Source: Actinomycetes bacterium (GTDB lineage: Bacteria > Actinomycetota > Acidimicrobiia > Acidimicrobiales > Microtrichaceae). From it: a stretch of 64,000 bases of DNA. The notes below the pieces were generated by a model. The model was not told the origin of the DNA and did not search any database. It worked only from the letters and a program-made list of their open reading frames with translations. Below are positions 52,409 through 59,945 of this stretch, piece by piece. The position numbers and the translations under genes were made by a program. The first letter of the stretch is position 1, and each line of letters opens with the position of its first letter. The stretch is from contig JAAEPF010000051.1 in NCBI GenBank assembly GCA_024222295.1, positions 178,631 through 242,630 of the forward strand. The letters are read 5' to 3'.

Positions 52409-53208
52409 GCACCACCGGCGCGGCCTTGCTCCAACCGGCGCTGGGTGCGCGGATCGCCTCGGGCGGCCGGTGCCTCGTGCCATACCTCACGGGTGGACTG
52501 CCCCAAGCCGATCCGGCGGACTGGACCACGACGCTCTGCGCCATTGCTGATGCAGGCGCCGATGCCATCGAGGTGGGCATCCCGTTCTCGGACCCAGTGA
52601 TGGACGGACCCGTCATCCAGCAGGCTTCCGACGAGGCACTGGCCGCGGGCGCGAATCCGGCGGGCATTCTCGACGAGCTCACCGGGGTTGACGCCGGTGT
52701 GCCATTGGCTGTGATGACCTACGCCAATCTCGTGTACCGCTTCGGATGGGAGCGCTTCGCGTCGACGATGTCGGCCAGCGGCGTGGGGGCGGCGATCCTT
52801 CCGGACATACCGCTCGAGGAGGCCGACCCTTGGTGCAACGCCGCCGATGCTGCCGGCGTGGAGACGGTGATGCTGGCCGCTCCGACCGCTCCTGATGAGC
52901 GCCTGGAGCGCATCGTGGAGCGCGCATCGGGGTTCGTGTATGCGGTGGGCCTGCTCGGCATAACGGGCGAGCGCGACGAACTCGCGTCGAGCGCCAAGGT
53001 GATCGCCGCGCGGCTGAAGGCTGTCACCGACAAGCCGGTTCTTGTCGGTGTGGGGATCGGCTCACCCGCGCAGGCCGTCGAAGTGTGCGAGGTCGCCGAT
53101 GGCGTTGTGATCGGCTCGGCGGTCGTCCGACGAGCGCTTCAGACGCGCTCCCCGGAAGCGGTCGCGGAGCTCGTTGGCGGCTTCCGCGCGGCGCTGGACG
53201 CCGGCTGA
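52405..53208 (+). CDS. trpA: Tryptophan synthase alpha subunit
   Basis: TrpA cleaves indoleglycerol phosphate and passes indole through a tunnel to TrpB. The protein has 267 residues. [12 protein letters not shown] and [20 protein letters not shown] hold the catalytic Glu and Asp; [33 protein letters not shown] and [11 protein letters not shown] follow. The start is a TTG overlapping the trpB stop as TTGA, the only start that leaves the N-terminal helix intact. Confidence 0.94.
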   Translation: MSTTGAALLQPALGARIASGGRCLVPYLTGGLPQADPADWTTTLCAIADAGADAIEVGIPFSDPVMDGPVIQQASDEALAAGANPAGILDELTGVDAGVPLAVMTYANLVYRFGWERFASTMSASGVGAAILPDIPLEEADPWCNAADAAGVETVMLAAPTAPDERLERIVERASGFVYAVGLLGITGERDELASSAKVIAARLKAVTDKPVLVGVGIGSPAQAVEVCEVADGVVIGSAVVRRALQTRSPEAVAELVGGFRAALDAG

Positions 53209-53244
53209 GGGCCTCTTGGGCAATCGCGCGGAGAGTGGTTGGCC

Positions 53245-53264
53245 TTGACATTTCAGGCTGAAAT
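53245..53264 (+). promoter_or_regulatory. Putative -35 element and operator-like inverted repeat upstream of HU
   Basis: TTGACA (53245-53250) is a consensus -35. It is overlapped by a short inverted repeat ATTTCA-ggc-TGAAAT (53250-53264). No good -10 is seen 16-18 bp downstream, so the TTGACA may be coincidental; the sequence is AT-rich for this genome. Confidence 0.35.
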
Positions 53265-53350
53265 CCCTTGCGCAGCGGCGATTCCGTGGTAATCACATGG
53301 TTGTCATCTAGCCGTCACTGCCGTCCGAACCGGTCGGCCAGGAGGATCAA

Positions 53351-53635
53351 ATGAACAAGACCGAACTGGTGGAGACCATCGCCCAGCGAACCGACCTCTC
53401 CAAGGCCAACGTGCAGTCCGTGCTCGATGAGTTCGAGAGCATCGCGGGCGACGTCGTGGCCAAGGGGGGCGACGCGCTCACGATTCCGGGCTTTCTGAAG
53501 TTCGAGCAGACCCACCGCAAGGCCCGCAAGGCCCGCAACCCGCAGACCGGCGAGGAGATCGACGTTCCGGCCGCCAACGCCGCCAAGGTCTCCGCAGGTG
53601 CGACCCTCAAGAAGCGCGCCAAGTCGGGTCAGTAG
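53351..53635 (+). CDS. hup: HU-family nucleoid protein
   Basis: HU bends and compacts DNA as a dimer. The protein has 94 residues: MNKTELVETIAQRTDLSKANVQSVLDEF dimerisation helices (residues 1-28), then LTIPGFLKFEQ, the beta-arm THRKARKARNPQTGEEIDVPA with the conserved RNPxTGE, and VSAGATLKKRAK. It lacks the long lysine tail of mycobacterial HupB; in this window such a tail is on the DksA-like protein instead. AGGAGG (53340-53345) is the strongest ribosome binding site seen here, six bases before the ATG, as expected for an abundant protein. Confidence 0.95.
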   Translation: MNKTELVETIAQRTDLSKANVQSVLDEFESIAGDVVAKGGDALTIPGFLKFEQTHRKARKARNPQTGEEIDVPAANAAKVSAGATLKKRAKSGQ

Positions 53636-53648
53636 TCCCCGAGCACAT

Positions 53649-53667
53649 CCGGGTGCATCGCACCCGG
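53649..53667 (+). terminator. Hairpin after HU
   Basis: CCGGGTGC, loop ATC, GCACCCGG, 14 bp after the HU stop. Perfect 8-bp stem, no U-tract. Confidence 0.45.
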
Positions 53668-53744
53668 GCAGGCACTCGTCCGGCTCCCGGCCATCCGCAA
53701 CGTGGCGGAGGTTGGGAGCCGTTCGCGTCCGGTGCGACACTCAG

Positions 53745-54263
53745 ATGGTGACCACGCCACTCGAAGCCCTGCGCGCAGACCTCGCGGCCAACTCCGCAAA
53801 TCCCCGCGGAATGCTCGCGGTCACGGGCTACCGGCTCGCGCAGGCCGCGCGATCCACCCTGCCGCGGCCGCTCGCCAAGGTCGTGGAGCTGGTCTACGCC
53901 TTCGCCTGGCTGGCGCTTCTCGGCCTGGAGCTGCCGCCGCACGTCGAGGCCGGCCCCGGCCTGGCGATCTTCCACACGTCCGGGATCGTGCTCAACCCGG
54001 CTTCGAAGCTCGGTTCGGGCGTCACGCTGCGCCAGAACACCACGCTCGGAGCGCTCCCCGGGCCTTCCGGCGAGCACGACATGGCCCCTGTGATCGGCGA
54101 CAACGTCGACCTCGGCGCCTCGGTTCTCATCATCGGGCCGATCACCGTGGGTGACGGCGCTGTCGTGGGCGCCGGAGCGGTGGTGACCAAGGACGTGCCA
54201 CCCGGCTGTGTCGCCCGGGGCAACCCGGCGGTGGTGGTCGAGGGCACCCCACCCGCGTCCTAG
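53745..54263 (+). CDS. Serine-acetyltransferase-like hexapeptide-repeat protein
   Basis: The protein has 172 residues. A helical N-terminus (residues 1-60) leads into a left-handed beta-helix: VEAGPGLAIFHTSGIVLNP with the catalytic-type His, then SGVTLRQNTTLGA, VIGDNVDLGASVLIIGP, ITVGDGAVVGAGAVVTKDVP. This short architecture is seen in compact CysE/SAT enzymes and in O-acetyltransferases. Cysteine synthesis is plausible, but no cysK is nearby. The start could be the ATG or the adjacent GTG. Confidence 0.75.
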   Translation: MVTTPLEALRADLAANSANPRGMLAVTGYRLAQAARSTLPRPLAKVVELVYAFAWLALLGLELPPHVEAGPGLAIFHTSGIVLNPASKLGSGVTLRQNTTLGALPGPSGEHDMAPVIGDNVDLGASVLIIGPITVGDGAVVGAGAVVTKDVPPGCVARGNPAVVVEGTPPAS

Positions 54264-54266
54264 AGT
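54261..54266 (+). promoter_or_regulatory. -10 element of bcp
   Basis: TAGAGT, 6 nt before the ATG at 54273; its first three bases are the stop codon of the preceding gene. Confidence 0.5.
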
Positions 54267-54272
54267 CGGCCC

Positions 54273-54737
54273 ATGGCCGACAAGCTGACCCCCGGAGACC
54301 GTGCGCCCGCCTTCCACCTGGCCGACCAGCACGGCGACAAGCACCGACTGTCCGAATTCAAGGGCAACAAGGTGATGCTGTTCTTCTATCCGAAGGCCAA
54401 CACCGGTGGCTGCACCAACCAGGCATGTGGGTTGCGCGACGTTGCCGACGAGATCGGCGACACCGTGATCCTCGGCATGAGCCCCGACATGCCGGACAAG
54501 CAGCTCGCCTGGGACGAGAAGCACTCGCTCGGTTTCACGCTGCTGTCAGACCCGGACCATGCGGTTGCCGACAAGTACGGCGTGTGGGGCGAGAAGAAGC
54601 TGTACGGAAAGGTCTACATGGGCATCGTGCGCAGCGCCTTTCTCATCGACGAGACGGGCAAGGTCCAGCACGCCTGGTACAAGGTGAGCCCGAAGGACAC
54701 CCCCAAGAAGCTGTTGGCCGCCCTCGAGGAGGGCTGA
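54273..54737 (+). CDS. bcp: Peroxiredoxin of the BCP/PrxQ type
   Basis: BCP reduces peroxides with thioredoxin. The protein has 154 residues. FYPKANTGGCTNQACGLRD contains the peroxidatic Cys and, five residues later, the resolving Cys. The family normally reads TPGC; here Gly replaces the Pro before GC, a small departure. PDKQLAWDEKH, LLSDPDHAVADKYGVWGEKK and RSAFLIDETGKV complete the fold. Confidence 0.93.
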   Translation: MADKLTPGDRAPAFHLADQHGDKHRLSEFKGNKVMLFFYPKANTGGCTNQACGLRDVADEIGDTVILGMSPDMPDKQLAWDEKHSLGFTLLSDPDHAVADKYGVWGEKKLYGKVYMGIVRSAFLIDETGKVQHAWYKVSPKDTPKKLLAALEEG

Positions 54738-54780
54738 AGCACCGCCTTGTGCGGTCAGGCGATCGCGCCGGGTGCCGGTC

Positions 54781-54951
54781 TCAGTCGCGGTTGGCGTCGA
54801 GTTCGGCGAGTCGGGCCTCGAAGTCGCGGTCGGCCGAGCCGATCGCGATCTGGCGGCCGACCGCCGCGGCGATGATCGCCATGCCGATCAGGATGAACCA
54901 CCGGGCGAGGTGTCGATTGCTGCCTTCGTCTGCTGCTGCGTCCTCTGTCAT
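54781..54951 (-). CDS. Small single-pass membrane protein (56 residues)
   Basis: The translation starts MTEDAAADEGSNRHLARW, then a hydrophobic segment FILIGMAIIAAAVG, then a charged helix ending AELDANRD. TAGGGT lies 7 nt before the ATG, matching the promoter pattern of its neighbours, and codon use is normal, so I regard it as a real gene. The function is unknown. It diverges from tRNA-Leu across 40 bp. Confidence 0.7.
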   Translation of the reverse strand: MTEDAAADEGSNRHLARWFILIGMAIIAAAVGRQIAIGSADRDFEARLAELDANRD

Positions 54952-54958
54952 CGGGTGA

Positions 54959-54964
54959 ACCCTA
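54959..54964 (-). promoter_or_regulatory. -10 element of the 56-residue membrane protein
   Basis: TAGGGT on the minus strand, 7 nt before the ATG at 54951; leaderless. Confidence 0.5.
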
Positions 54965-54967
54965 GGC

Positions 54968-54973
54968 TACGAT
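54968..54973 (+). promoter_or_regulatory. -10 element of tRNA-Leu
   Basis: TACGAT, 18 bp before the first base of the mature tRNA, giving a short 5' leader for RNase P. Confidence 0.45.
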
Positions 54974-54991
54974 TCGAGACCCGTCGTACCA

Positions 54992-55074
54992 GCCCGGGTG
55001 GCGGAATGGCAGACGCGGCGGACTCAAAATCCGCTGTCCGAAAGGGCGTGTGGGTTCAAATCCCACCCCGGGCA
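54992..55074 (+). tRNA. tRNA-Leu, anticodon CAA
   Basis: The acceptor stem GCCCGGG (54992-54998) pairs with CCCGGGC (55067-55073), with discriminator A. The anticodon stem GCGGA/TCCGC encloses CTCAAAA with CAA at 55025-55027. A long variable arm (TGTCCGAAAGGGCG region) marks it as class II, and the T-arm GTGGG-TTCAAAT-CCCAC is perfect. CCA is not encoded. It reads UUG codons, which are rare in this GC-rich genome. Confidence 0.97.
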
Positions 55075-55178
55075 CGAATGAGACGGCTCATGCCTGCATG
55101 GGCCGACCACAACAACCCACGCCAACGTTGGTCGCAATCGCACCGCCCCGTGTGAGCAGGTGCCACCAAGAGACGGTC

Positions 55179-55463
55179 ATGAGCACAGAACGCAGACTCC
55201 GCAGCATCGGGCGCCGCCTGAAGAAGCTGCGCGAGGAGCTGCGTGTGGCCGACGAGCAGCTGGCTCACTTCGCCGAGGTGTCCGACGACACCCGCATCCG
55301 CTCGTTGGTGTCGGAGACTCCGCTGGCTGACCAGGACCACCGCGACGCCGAGCGCACCACCAACGCGATGCAGCGGCATCGTGGCGACCTGTCAGCCGAG
55401 ATCGAACGGCTCGAGGCCGAACAGGACGAGCTGCTCGACCGCCTGTCGGACCAACAGGGCTGA
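55179..55463 (+). CDS. Small coiled-coil protein of unknown function
   Basis: The protein has 94 residues: a basic start STERRLRSIGRRLKKLREEL, then two long amphipathic helices (EQLAHFAEVSDDTRIRSL and RGDLSAEIERLEAEQDELLDRL). This could form a helical hairpin. The in-frame region upstream (from 55050) overlaps the tRNA and is not coding. No domain is recognised. Confidence 0.65.
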   Translation: MSTERRLRSIGRRLKKLREELRVADEQLAHFAEVSDDTRIRSLVSETPLADQDHRDAERTTNAMQRHRGDLSAEIERLEAEQDELLDRLSDQQG

Positions 55464-55686
55464 CGCACTCCGGTCCCGCCCGCCCTGCACGGCGCCGTCC
55501 ATCACCGAACCCGAGTGATCGGTGCCACCCATCGCCGATCGCCGGCCGCTCCGCAAGGCCCGACTCCGTCGCGCCCGGCGCTAGGATGGGTGCGCCGTCG
55601 CCGACCAGGCGGGGCCGAGCAACCACACGTAGCTGATTCCCGGTCGGTTCAACGGCGGGACGAGACAGAACAACAGGAAGGCAACG

Positions 55687-56268
55687 GTGCCAACCCGGGT
55701 CGTCGTCGCTGAGGACGAAACCATCATCCGAATGGACCTGCAGGAACTCCTGCAGGAGGAGGGCTACGAAGTCGTGGGCGAGTCCGGCCGCGGCGACGAG
55801 GCGCTCGCCATGATCCAAAAGGAGCATCCCGATGTCGCCCTGCTCGACATCAAGATGCCGGGCATGGACGGCATCTCCGTTGCCCGCCGTGTCAATGCCG
55901 ACCGGCTCTGCGCAGTTGTGCTGGTTACCGCCTTCTCCCAGCGGGAGCTGATCGAGGAGGCCACCGACGCCGGTGTGCACGGCTATGTGGTGAAGCCGTT
56001 CGAGCGCCACGACCTCGTGCCCGCCATCGAGGTGGGTCTCGCCAGGTTCGCAGCCGAGAAGTTGCTGTCCGAACAGGTCGCCAGCGCCGAGGAGCGCCTG
56101 GAGGTGCGCAAGGTCGTCGACCGCGCCAAGGGCCGGCTGATGGATGTCAACGGGCTCAACGAGCAGGACGCGTTCGGGTTCATCCAGCGCACCGCCATGA
56201 AGTCGCGCCGCCAGATGAGAAACGTCGCCGAGGACATCCTCGCCGGCACCCTCACGCCCCCCGCCTGA
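55687..56268 (+). CDS. pdtaR: ANTAR-domain response regulator, PdtaR-like
   Basis: The protein has 193 residues. The receiver domain (residues 1-120) has acidic residues in VVVAEDETIIRMDL, phosphoacceptor Asp54 in LLDIKMPGMDG, and VKPFERHDL with the conserved Lys. The ANTAR domain (about 130-185) includes AKGRLMDVNGLNEQDAFGFIQRTAMKSRRQM, here quoted as its two conserved parts. ANTAR proteins bind paired RNA hexaloops to prevent termination, so it acts on RNA when phosphorylated. Its kinase PdtaS is not adjacent. AGGAAGG precedes the GTG. TAGGAT (55582-55587) may be its -10, giving a leader near 95 nt. A weak hairpin (CGCGCA-TGG-TGCGCG, 56305-56319) follows. Confidence 0.92.
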   Translation: MPTRVVVAEDETIIRMDLQELLQEEGYEVVGESGRGDEALAMIQKEHPDVALLDIKMPGMDGISVARRVNADRLCAVVLVTAFSQRELIEEATDAGVHGYVVKPFERHDLVPAIEVGLARFAAEKLLSEQVASAEERLEVRKVVDRAKGRLMDVNGLNEQDAFGFIQRTAMKSRRQMRNVAEDILAGTLTPPA

Positions 56269-56363
56269 GTTCTGCCATCGGGACTGCCGTGGCCGCCGGT
56301 GCCCCGCGCATGGTGCGCGCAGCGCCGACAGTGAGCGCAGATTCGCGCGTCACCCCCAACCGG

Positions 56364-56369
56364 TAGGGT
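56364..56369 (+). promoter_or_regulatory. -10 element of polA
   Basis: TAGGGT, 7 nt before the GTG at 56377; leaderless. Confidence 0.55.
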
Positions 56370-56376
56370 CCGGGCC

Positions 56377-59064
56377 GTGTCAAAGGTGATGTTGATCGAC
56401 GGAAACTCCCTCACGTACAGGGCGTTCCACGCGCTGCCGACCGACCTGCAGACGTCCTCGGGGCAGGTCACCAATGCGGTGTTCGGGTTCACCTCGATGC
56501 TCCTCAACCTCGTGCGTGACCACAGGCCCGACCGGGTGGTGGTCACCTTCGATCGCCCGGAGAAGACCTTCCGCCATGAGATGGTGACCACCTACAAGGC
56601 CAATCGCGACGCGGCGCCCGACATTCTTCGCGAGCAGATGGGACTGGTGCGCCAGGTGGTCGAGACCTTCGCCCTGCCGATGGTGAGCATCGCGGGCTAC
56701 GAGGCCGACGACGTGATCGCCACACTTGCCACCTCGGCCGCGGCCCGGGGCGACGATGTCGTGATCGTCACCGGCGACCGGGACAGCTACCAGCTCGTGC
56801 AGGACCCACACATCAAGGTGCTCTACAACAAGCGCGGCGTGTCCGACTACGCGCTCTACGACGAGGCGGGCATCGAGGAGCGCACCGGCGTGGCTCCGAA
56901 GGACTACGTGACCTATGCCGCGTTGCGGGGCGACAACTCGGACAATCTGCCCGGCATCCCGAAGGTGGGGGAGAAGACGGCCGCAAAGCTGGTCAACAAC
57001 TACGGCGACCTCGACGGCATCTTCGCCCACGCAGAGGACCAGACCCCGGCCCTTCGCAAGAACCTCACGGAGAACGAGCCGCAGGCCCGCAGCAACTTCG
57101 AGATGATGAAGCTGGTGCGCGATGTGCCACTCGAGGTCGACGAGGAGTCTCTCCAGCAGGGCGAGGTCGACCCGGACGCGGTACTCGAGATGTTCAACTT
57201 CTTCGAGTTCCCGAGCCTCGTGCCCCGTCTGCCCGAAGCATTCCCCGAGCTGTTCGGTGAGGGCACCGCGGCTGCGGCGGGTGTCGACTACAAGGTGCTG
57301 GAAGCCGAGGTGACGGTCGCCGAGTCCGTGGCCGACGTGGCCAAGGCCGTGAAGGCCGCAACTGCAACCGGGCGCCTCTCAGTGGCGGGATCCTGGGTCG
57401 GCGACCCGGGCCGGAGCGAACTCGAGGGCATCGCGCTGGTGACCGCCGCGGATGCGGGCGCGGTGAGCTGGATTCCGGCTGCGCTCGTGGGCGACGGCCT
57501 CTCCGAGGCGCTCTGCGGCGACACCCCCGTGGCGGCGCACGACGCCAAGCCGATGATCCGCAGCCTGCTCGATGCCGGCCACGACCTGACCGCGCTCGCG
57601 GACGACACCGAGCTCGCCGCCTACCTGATCGACCCGTCCGATGCCGCCTACACCCTCGACGCGCTCCTGGCGCGCTACGCGGAGGCCGAACTCGCCGGCG
57701 GCGACGACGTGCCCGACGGACAGCTCGACCTCGGGGGCGAGGGTTCCGACCCGTGGATGCCGGCATGCCGTGGCGCTCTCGGGGTGGCCCATCTGATCGG
57801 CCCGTTGGCCGAGGCGCTCGACGCCCGTGGCCTTCGTGGCCTCGCGGACGACATCGAGATCCCGCTCGTGCGGGTGCTGGCCCGCATGGAGCACGTCGGC
57901 GTGGGGGTCGACCGCTCGGTCCTCGAGGGCCTGCGCGACTCGCTGGTGGAGCGATGTGACGCCGAGCGCGCAGCGATCGTCGAAGCCGCCGGCGAGGACT
58001 TCAACGTCAACTCCACCCCACAGCTGCGCACGATCCTTTTCGACAAGCTCGGCCTGCCGCCCCAGAAGAAGACCAAGACCGGGCCCTCCACCGACCACCA
58101 GACCCTCGAGAAGCTGAAGGGCCAGCACGAGATCATTGACCACCTCCTGGCTTACAGGGAGGTCGAGAAGCTTCGCTCCACCTATGGCGAGGGCCTGCTG
58201 GCAGAGGTCGGCCCCGATGGCCGGATACACGCCACGTTCAACCAGACCGTCGCCCGCACCGGCCGGCTGTCGAGTGACCAGCCCAACCTGCACAACATCC
58301 CCGTGCGCACCGAGGAGGGCCGCCGGTTCCGTGAGGCGTTCGTGCCGAGCAAGGGCACCGACCTGCTGGTGGCCGACTACAACCAGATCGAGCTGCGCTG
58401 CATCGCGCACCTCTCCGAGGACCCGGGACTCGTCGAGGCGTTCACCTCGGGTGACGACATCCACGACCGCACCGCGTCGCGCGTGTTCGACGTGGAATCG
58501 GGTCAGGTGACCACCGAGCAACGCTCGAAGGCAAAGATGGTCTCCTACGGCCTCGCCTACGGAATGGAGGCCTACGGGCTCGCCCAGCGCCTCAACATCG
58601 CCACCGGTGAGGCCCAGGAGATCCTCGACGCCTACTTCGAGGCGTTCCCGAGCGTGCGCGACTTCATGGATCGCACCGTCGCCGAGGCACGCGACCGTGG
58701 CTACACCGAGACGGTGTTCGGTAGGCGCCGGCGGATCCCGGAGTTGTCCTCCAACCAGCGCAACGTTCGAATGGCGGGGGAGCGCCAGGCCATGAACGCC
58801 CCCATCCAGGGCCTTGCCGCCGACATCTTCAAGGTGGCGCTCGTGCGTCTCGACGCGGCACTCGACGAGGCGGCGGCCAACGGTGGTGATCCGGGCACCC
58901 TGACCCTGCAGGTGCACGACGAAGTGCTCGTGGAGGTGCCCCCCGATTCGTGGGATGGCACCGAAGCCCTCGTGCTCGATGCGCTGTCGGGTGCGTTCGA
59001 CCTGCGGGTGCCCCTCGAGGTCAACCTGTCGCGCGGCCACAGCTGGGCCGAGGCCAAGGCCTGA
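56377..59064 (+). CDS. polA: DNA polymerase I
   Basis: The protein has 895 residues. The 5'-nuclease domain (1-290) starts MLIDGNSLTYRAFHALP and has FDRPEKTFRH, GYEADDVIATLA and RGDNSDNLPGIPKVGEKTA. The middle domain lacks the DxE exonuclease motif, reading LSVAGSWVG where an active enzyme has a DTET-type motif, so proofreading is absent, as in mycobacterial PolA. The polymerase domain has DYNQIELR with Asp667, the O-helix RSKAKMVSYGLAYG, and VHDEVLVEVP with Asp848. It processes Okazaki fragments and repair gaps. Confidence 0.96.
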   Translation: MSKVMLIDGNSLTYRAFHALPTDLQTSSGQVTNAVFGFTSMLLNLVRDHRPDRVVVTFDRPEKTFRHEMVTTYKANRDAAPDILREQMGLVRQVVETFALPMVSIAGYEADDVIATLATSAAARGDDVVIVTGDRDSYQLVQDPHIKVLYNKRGVSDYALYDEAGIEERTGVAPKDYVTYAALRGDNSDNLPGIPKVGEKTAAKLVNNYGDLDGIFAHAEDQTPALRKNLTENEPQARSNFEMMKLVRDVPLEVDEESLQQGEVDPDAVLEMFNFFEFPSLVPRLPEAFPELFGEGTAAAAGVDYKVLEAEVTVAESVADVAKAVKAATATGRLSVAGSWVGDPGRSELEGIALVTAADAGAVSWIPAALVGDGLSEALCGDTPVAAHDAKPMIRSLLDAGHDLTALADDTELAAYLIDPSDAAYTLDALLARYAEAELAGGDDVPDGQLDLGGEGSDPWMPACRGALGVAHLIGPLAEALDARGLRGLADDIEIPLVRVLARMEHVGVGVDRSVLEGLRDSLVERCDAERAAIVEAAGEDFNVNSTPQLRTILFDKLGLPPQKKTKTGPSTDHQTLEKLKGQHEIIDHLLAYREVEKLRSTYGEGLLAEVGPDGRIHATFNQTVARTGRLSSDQPNLHNIPVRTEEGRRFREAFVPSKGTDLLVADYNQIELRCIAHLSEDPGLVEAFTSGDDIHDRTASRVFDVESGQVTTEQRSKAKMVSYGLAYGMEAYGLAQRLNIATGEAQEILDAYFEAFPSVRDFMDRTVAEARDRGYTETVFGRRRRIPELSSNQRNVRMAGERQAMNAPIQGLAADIFKVALVRLDAALDEAAANGGDPGTLTLQVHDEVLVEVPPDSWDGTEALVLDALSGAFDLRVPLEVNLSRGHSWAEAKA

Positions 59065-59066
59065 GG

Positions 59067-59843
59067 ATGGCCGACCCCGATCGCCACTGGTTCGAGGAGA
59101 TCGCCGACCACCTCGGCCCCGCGTATCTGCGGTACTCGTTCACCAAGGGCACCGAGCAGGAGGTCGACTTCCTTGTCGACGTGCTCGGGCTCACCGAGGG
59201 GATGTCCGTGCTGGATGTCGGCTGTGGGCCGGGGCGCCACGCCATCGCCCTCGCGAAGCGGGGGATATCGGTCGTCGGGCTCGACATCAGCGAGCGGTTT
59301 GTCGAGGTGGCCCATGAGGTGGCCGACCGCGAGGGGGTGATGCCACTGGTGGAGTTCCACCGAGCGGACGCCCGCCAGATGGTCGGCGATGACCGATTCG
59401 ACGGCAGGGACCTCGATGCGGCGATATCGCTGTGTCAGGGGGCCTTCGGCCTTGGCGGCCCACCAGACAGAGACGACCCGCAGAACCTCACGGCTGACGA
59501 ATCGGTTCTGCTCGGAATGCTCTCGGCGCTGCGCCCGGGTGGTCGGTGCTCCGTGTCTGCGTTCTCGTCGTACTTCCAGGTGCGATGGCTGGAGGAGCGT
59601 GACGCCTTCGATGCGTCCTCGGCGGTCAACCACGAGTTCACCGAGATCCTCGACAGCGACGGCGACGCAGCCGAGGCGGACCTGTGGACCACCTGCTTCA
59701 CGCCGCGCGAGCTGCGAATGCTGGCCGAACGGGTGGGTCTCGAGGTCGACCATGTGTGGTCGGTCACGCCCGGTGGGTATGAGCGCAGCGAGCCCAACCT
59801 GGACAGCCACGAGTTCCTGCTGGTGGCCGGTCGGCCGTCCTGA
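59067..59843 (+). CDS. SAM-dependent methyltransferase
   Basis: The protein has 258 residues with a class I Rossmann fold. VLDVGCGPGRHAIALAKRG is the SAM-binding loop and VVGLDIS the second motif; FHRADARQM follows. AISLCQGAFGLGG and TPRELRMLAERVGLEV are in the substrate half. The target is unknown. It starts two bases after the polA stop and is probably co-transcribed with it. Confidence 0.83.
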   Translation: MADPDRHWFEEIADHLGPAYLRYSFTKGTEQEVDFLVDVLGLTEGMSVLDVGCGPGRHAIALAKRGISVVGLDISERFVEVAHEVADREGVMPLVEFHRADARQMVGDDRFDGRDLDAAISLCQGAFGLGGPPDRDDPQNLTADESVLLGMLSALRPGGRCSVSAFSSYFQVRWLEERDAFDASSAVNHEFTEILDSDGDAAEADLWTTCFTPRELRMLAERVGLEVDHVWSVTPGGYERSEPNLDSHEFLLVAGRPS

Positions 59844-59945
59844 AGCCGTCCCGCGTTCCGCAGACGCCCGCGGCATTTCTGCGCGCGAGTGCCCGCGGCT
59901 AACCTTGGCGGGTTCCCTGTCCATCTACCCGTTACGAGCAACCAC

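Noticed and set aside
55464..55686. ANTAR-target double hairpin upstream of pdtaR
   Set aside because: The 223-bp gap has GC-rich complementarity, but I could not find paired six-base loops with the A1/G4 pattern that ANTAR proteins recognise.
57379..59040. 553-codon minus-strand frame inside polA
   Set aside because: Antisense to the conserved polymerase domain, no motif of its own.
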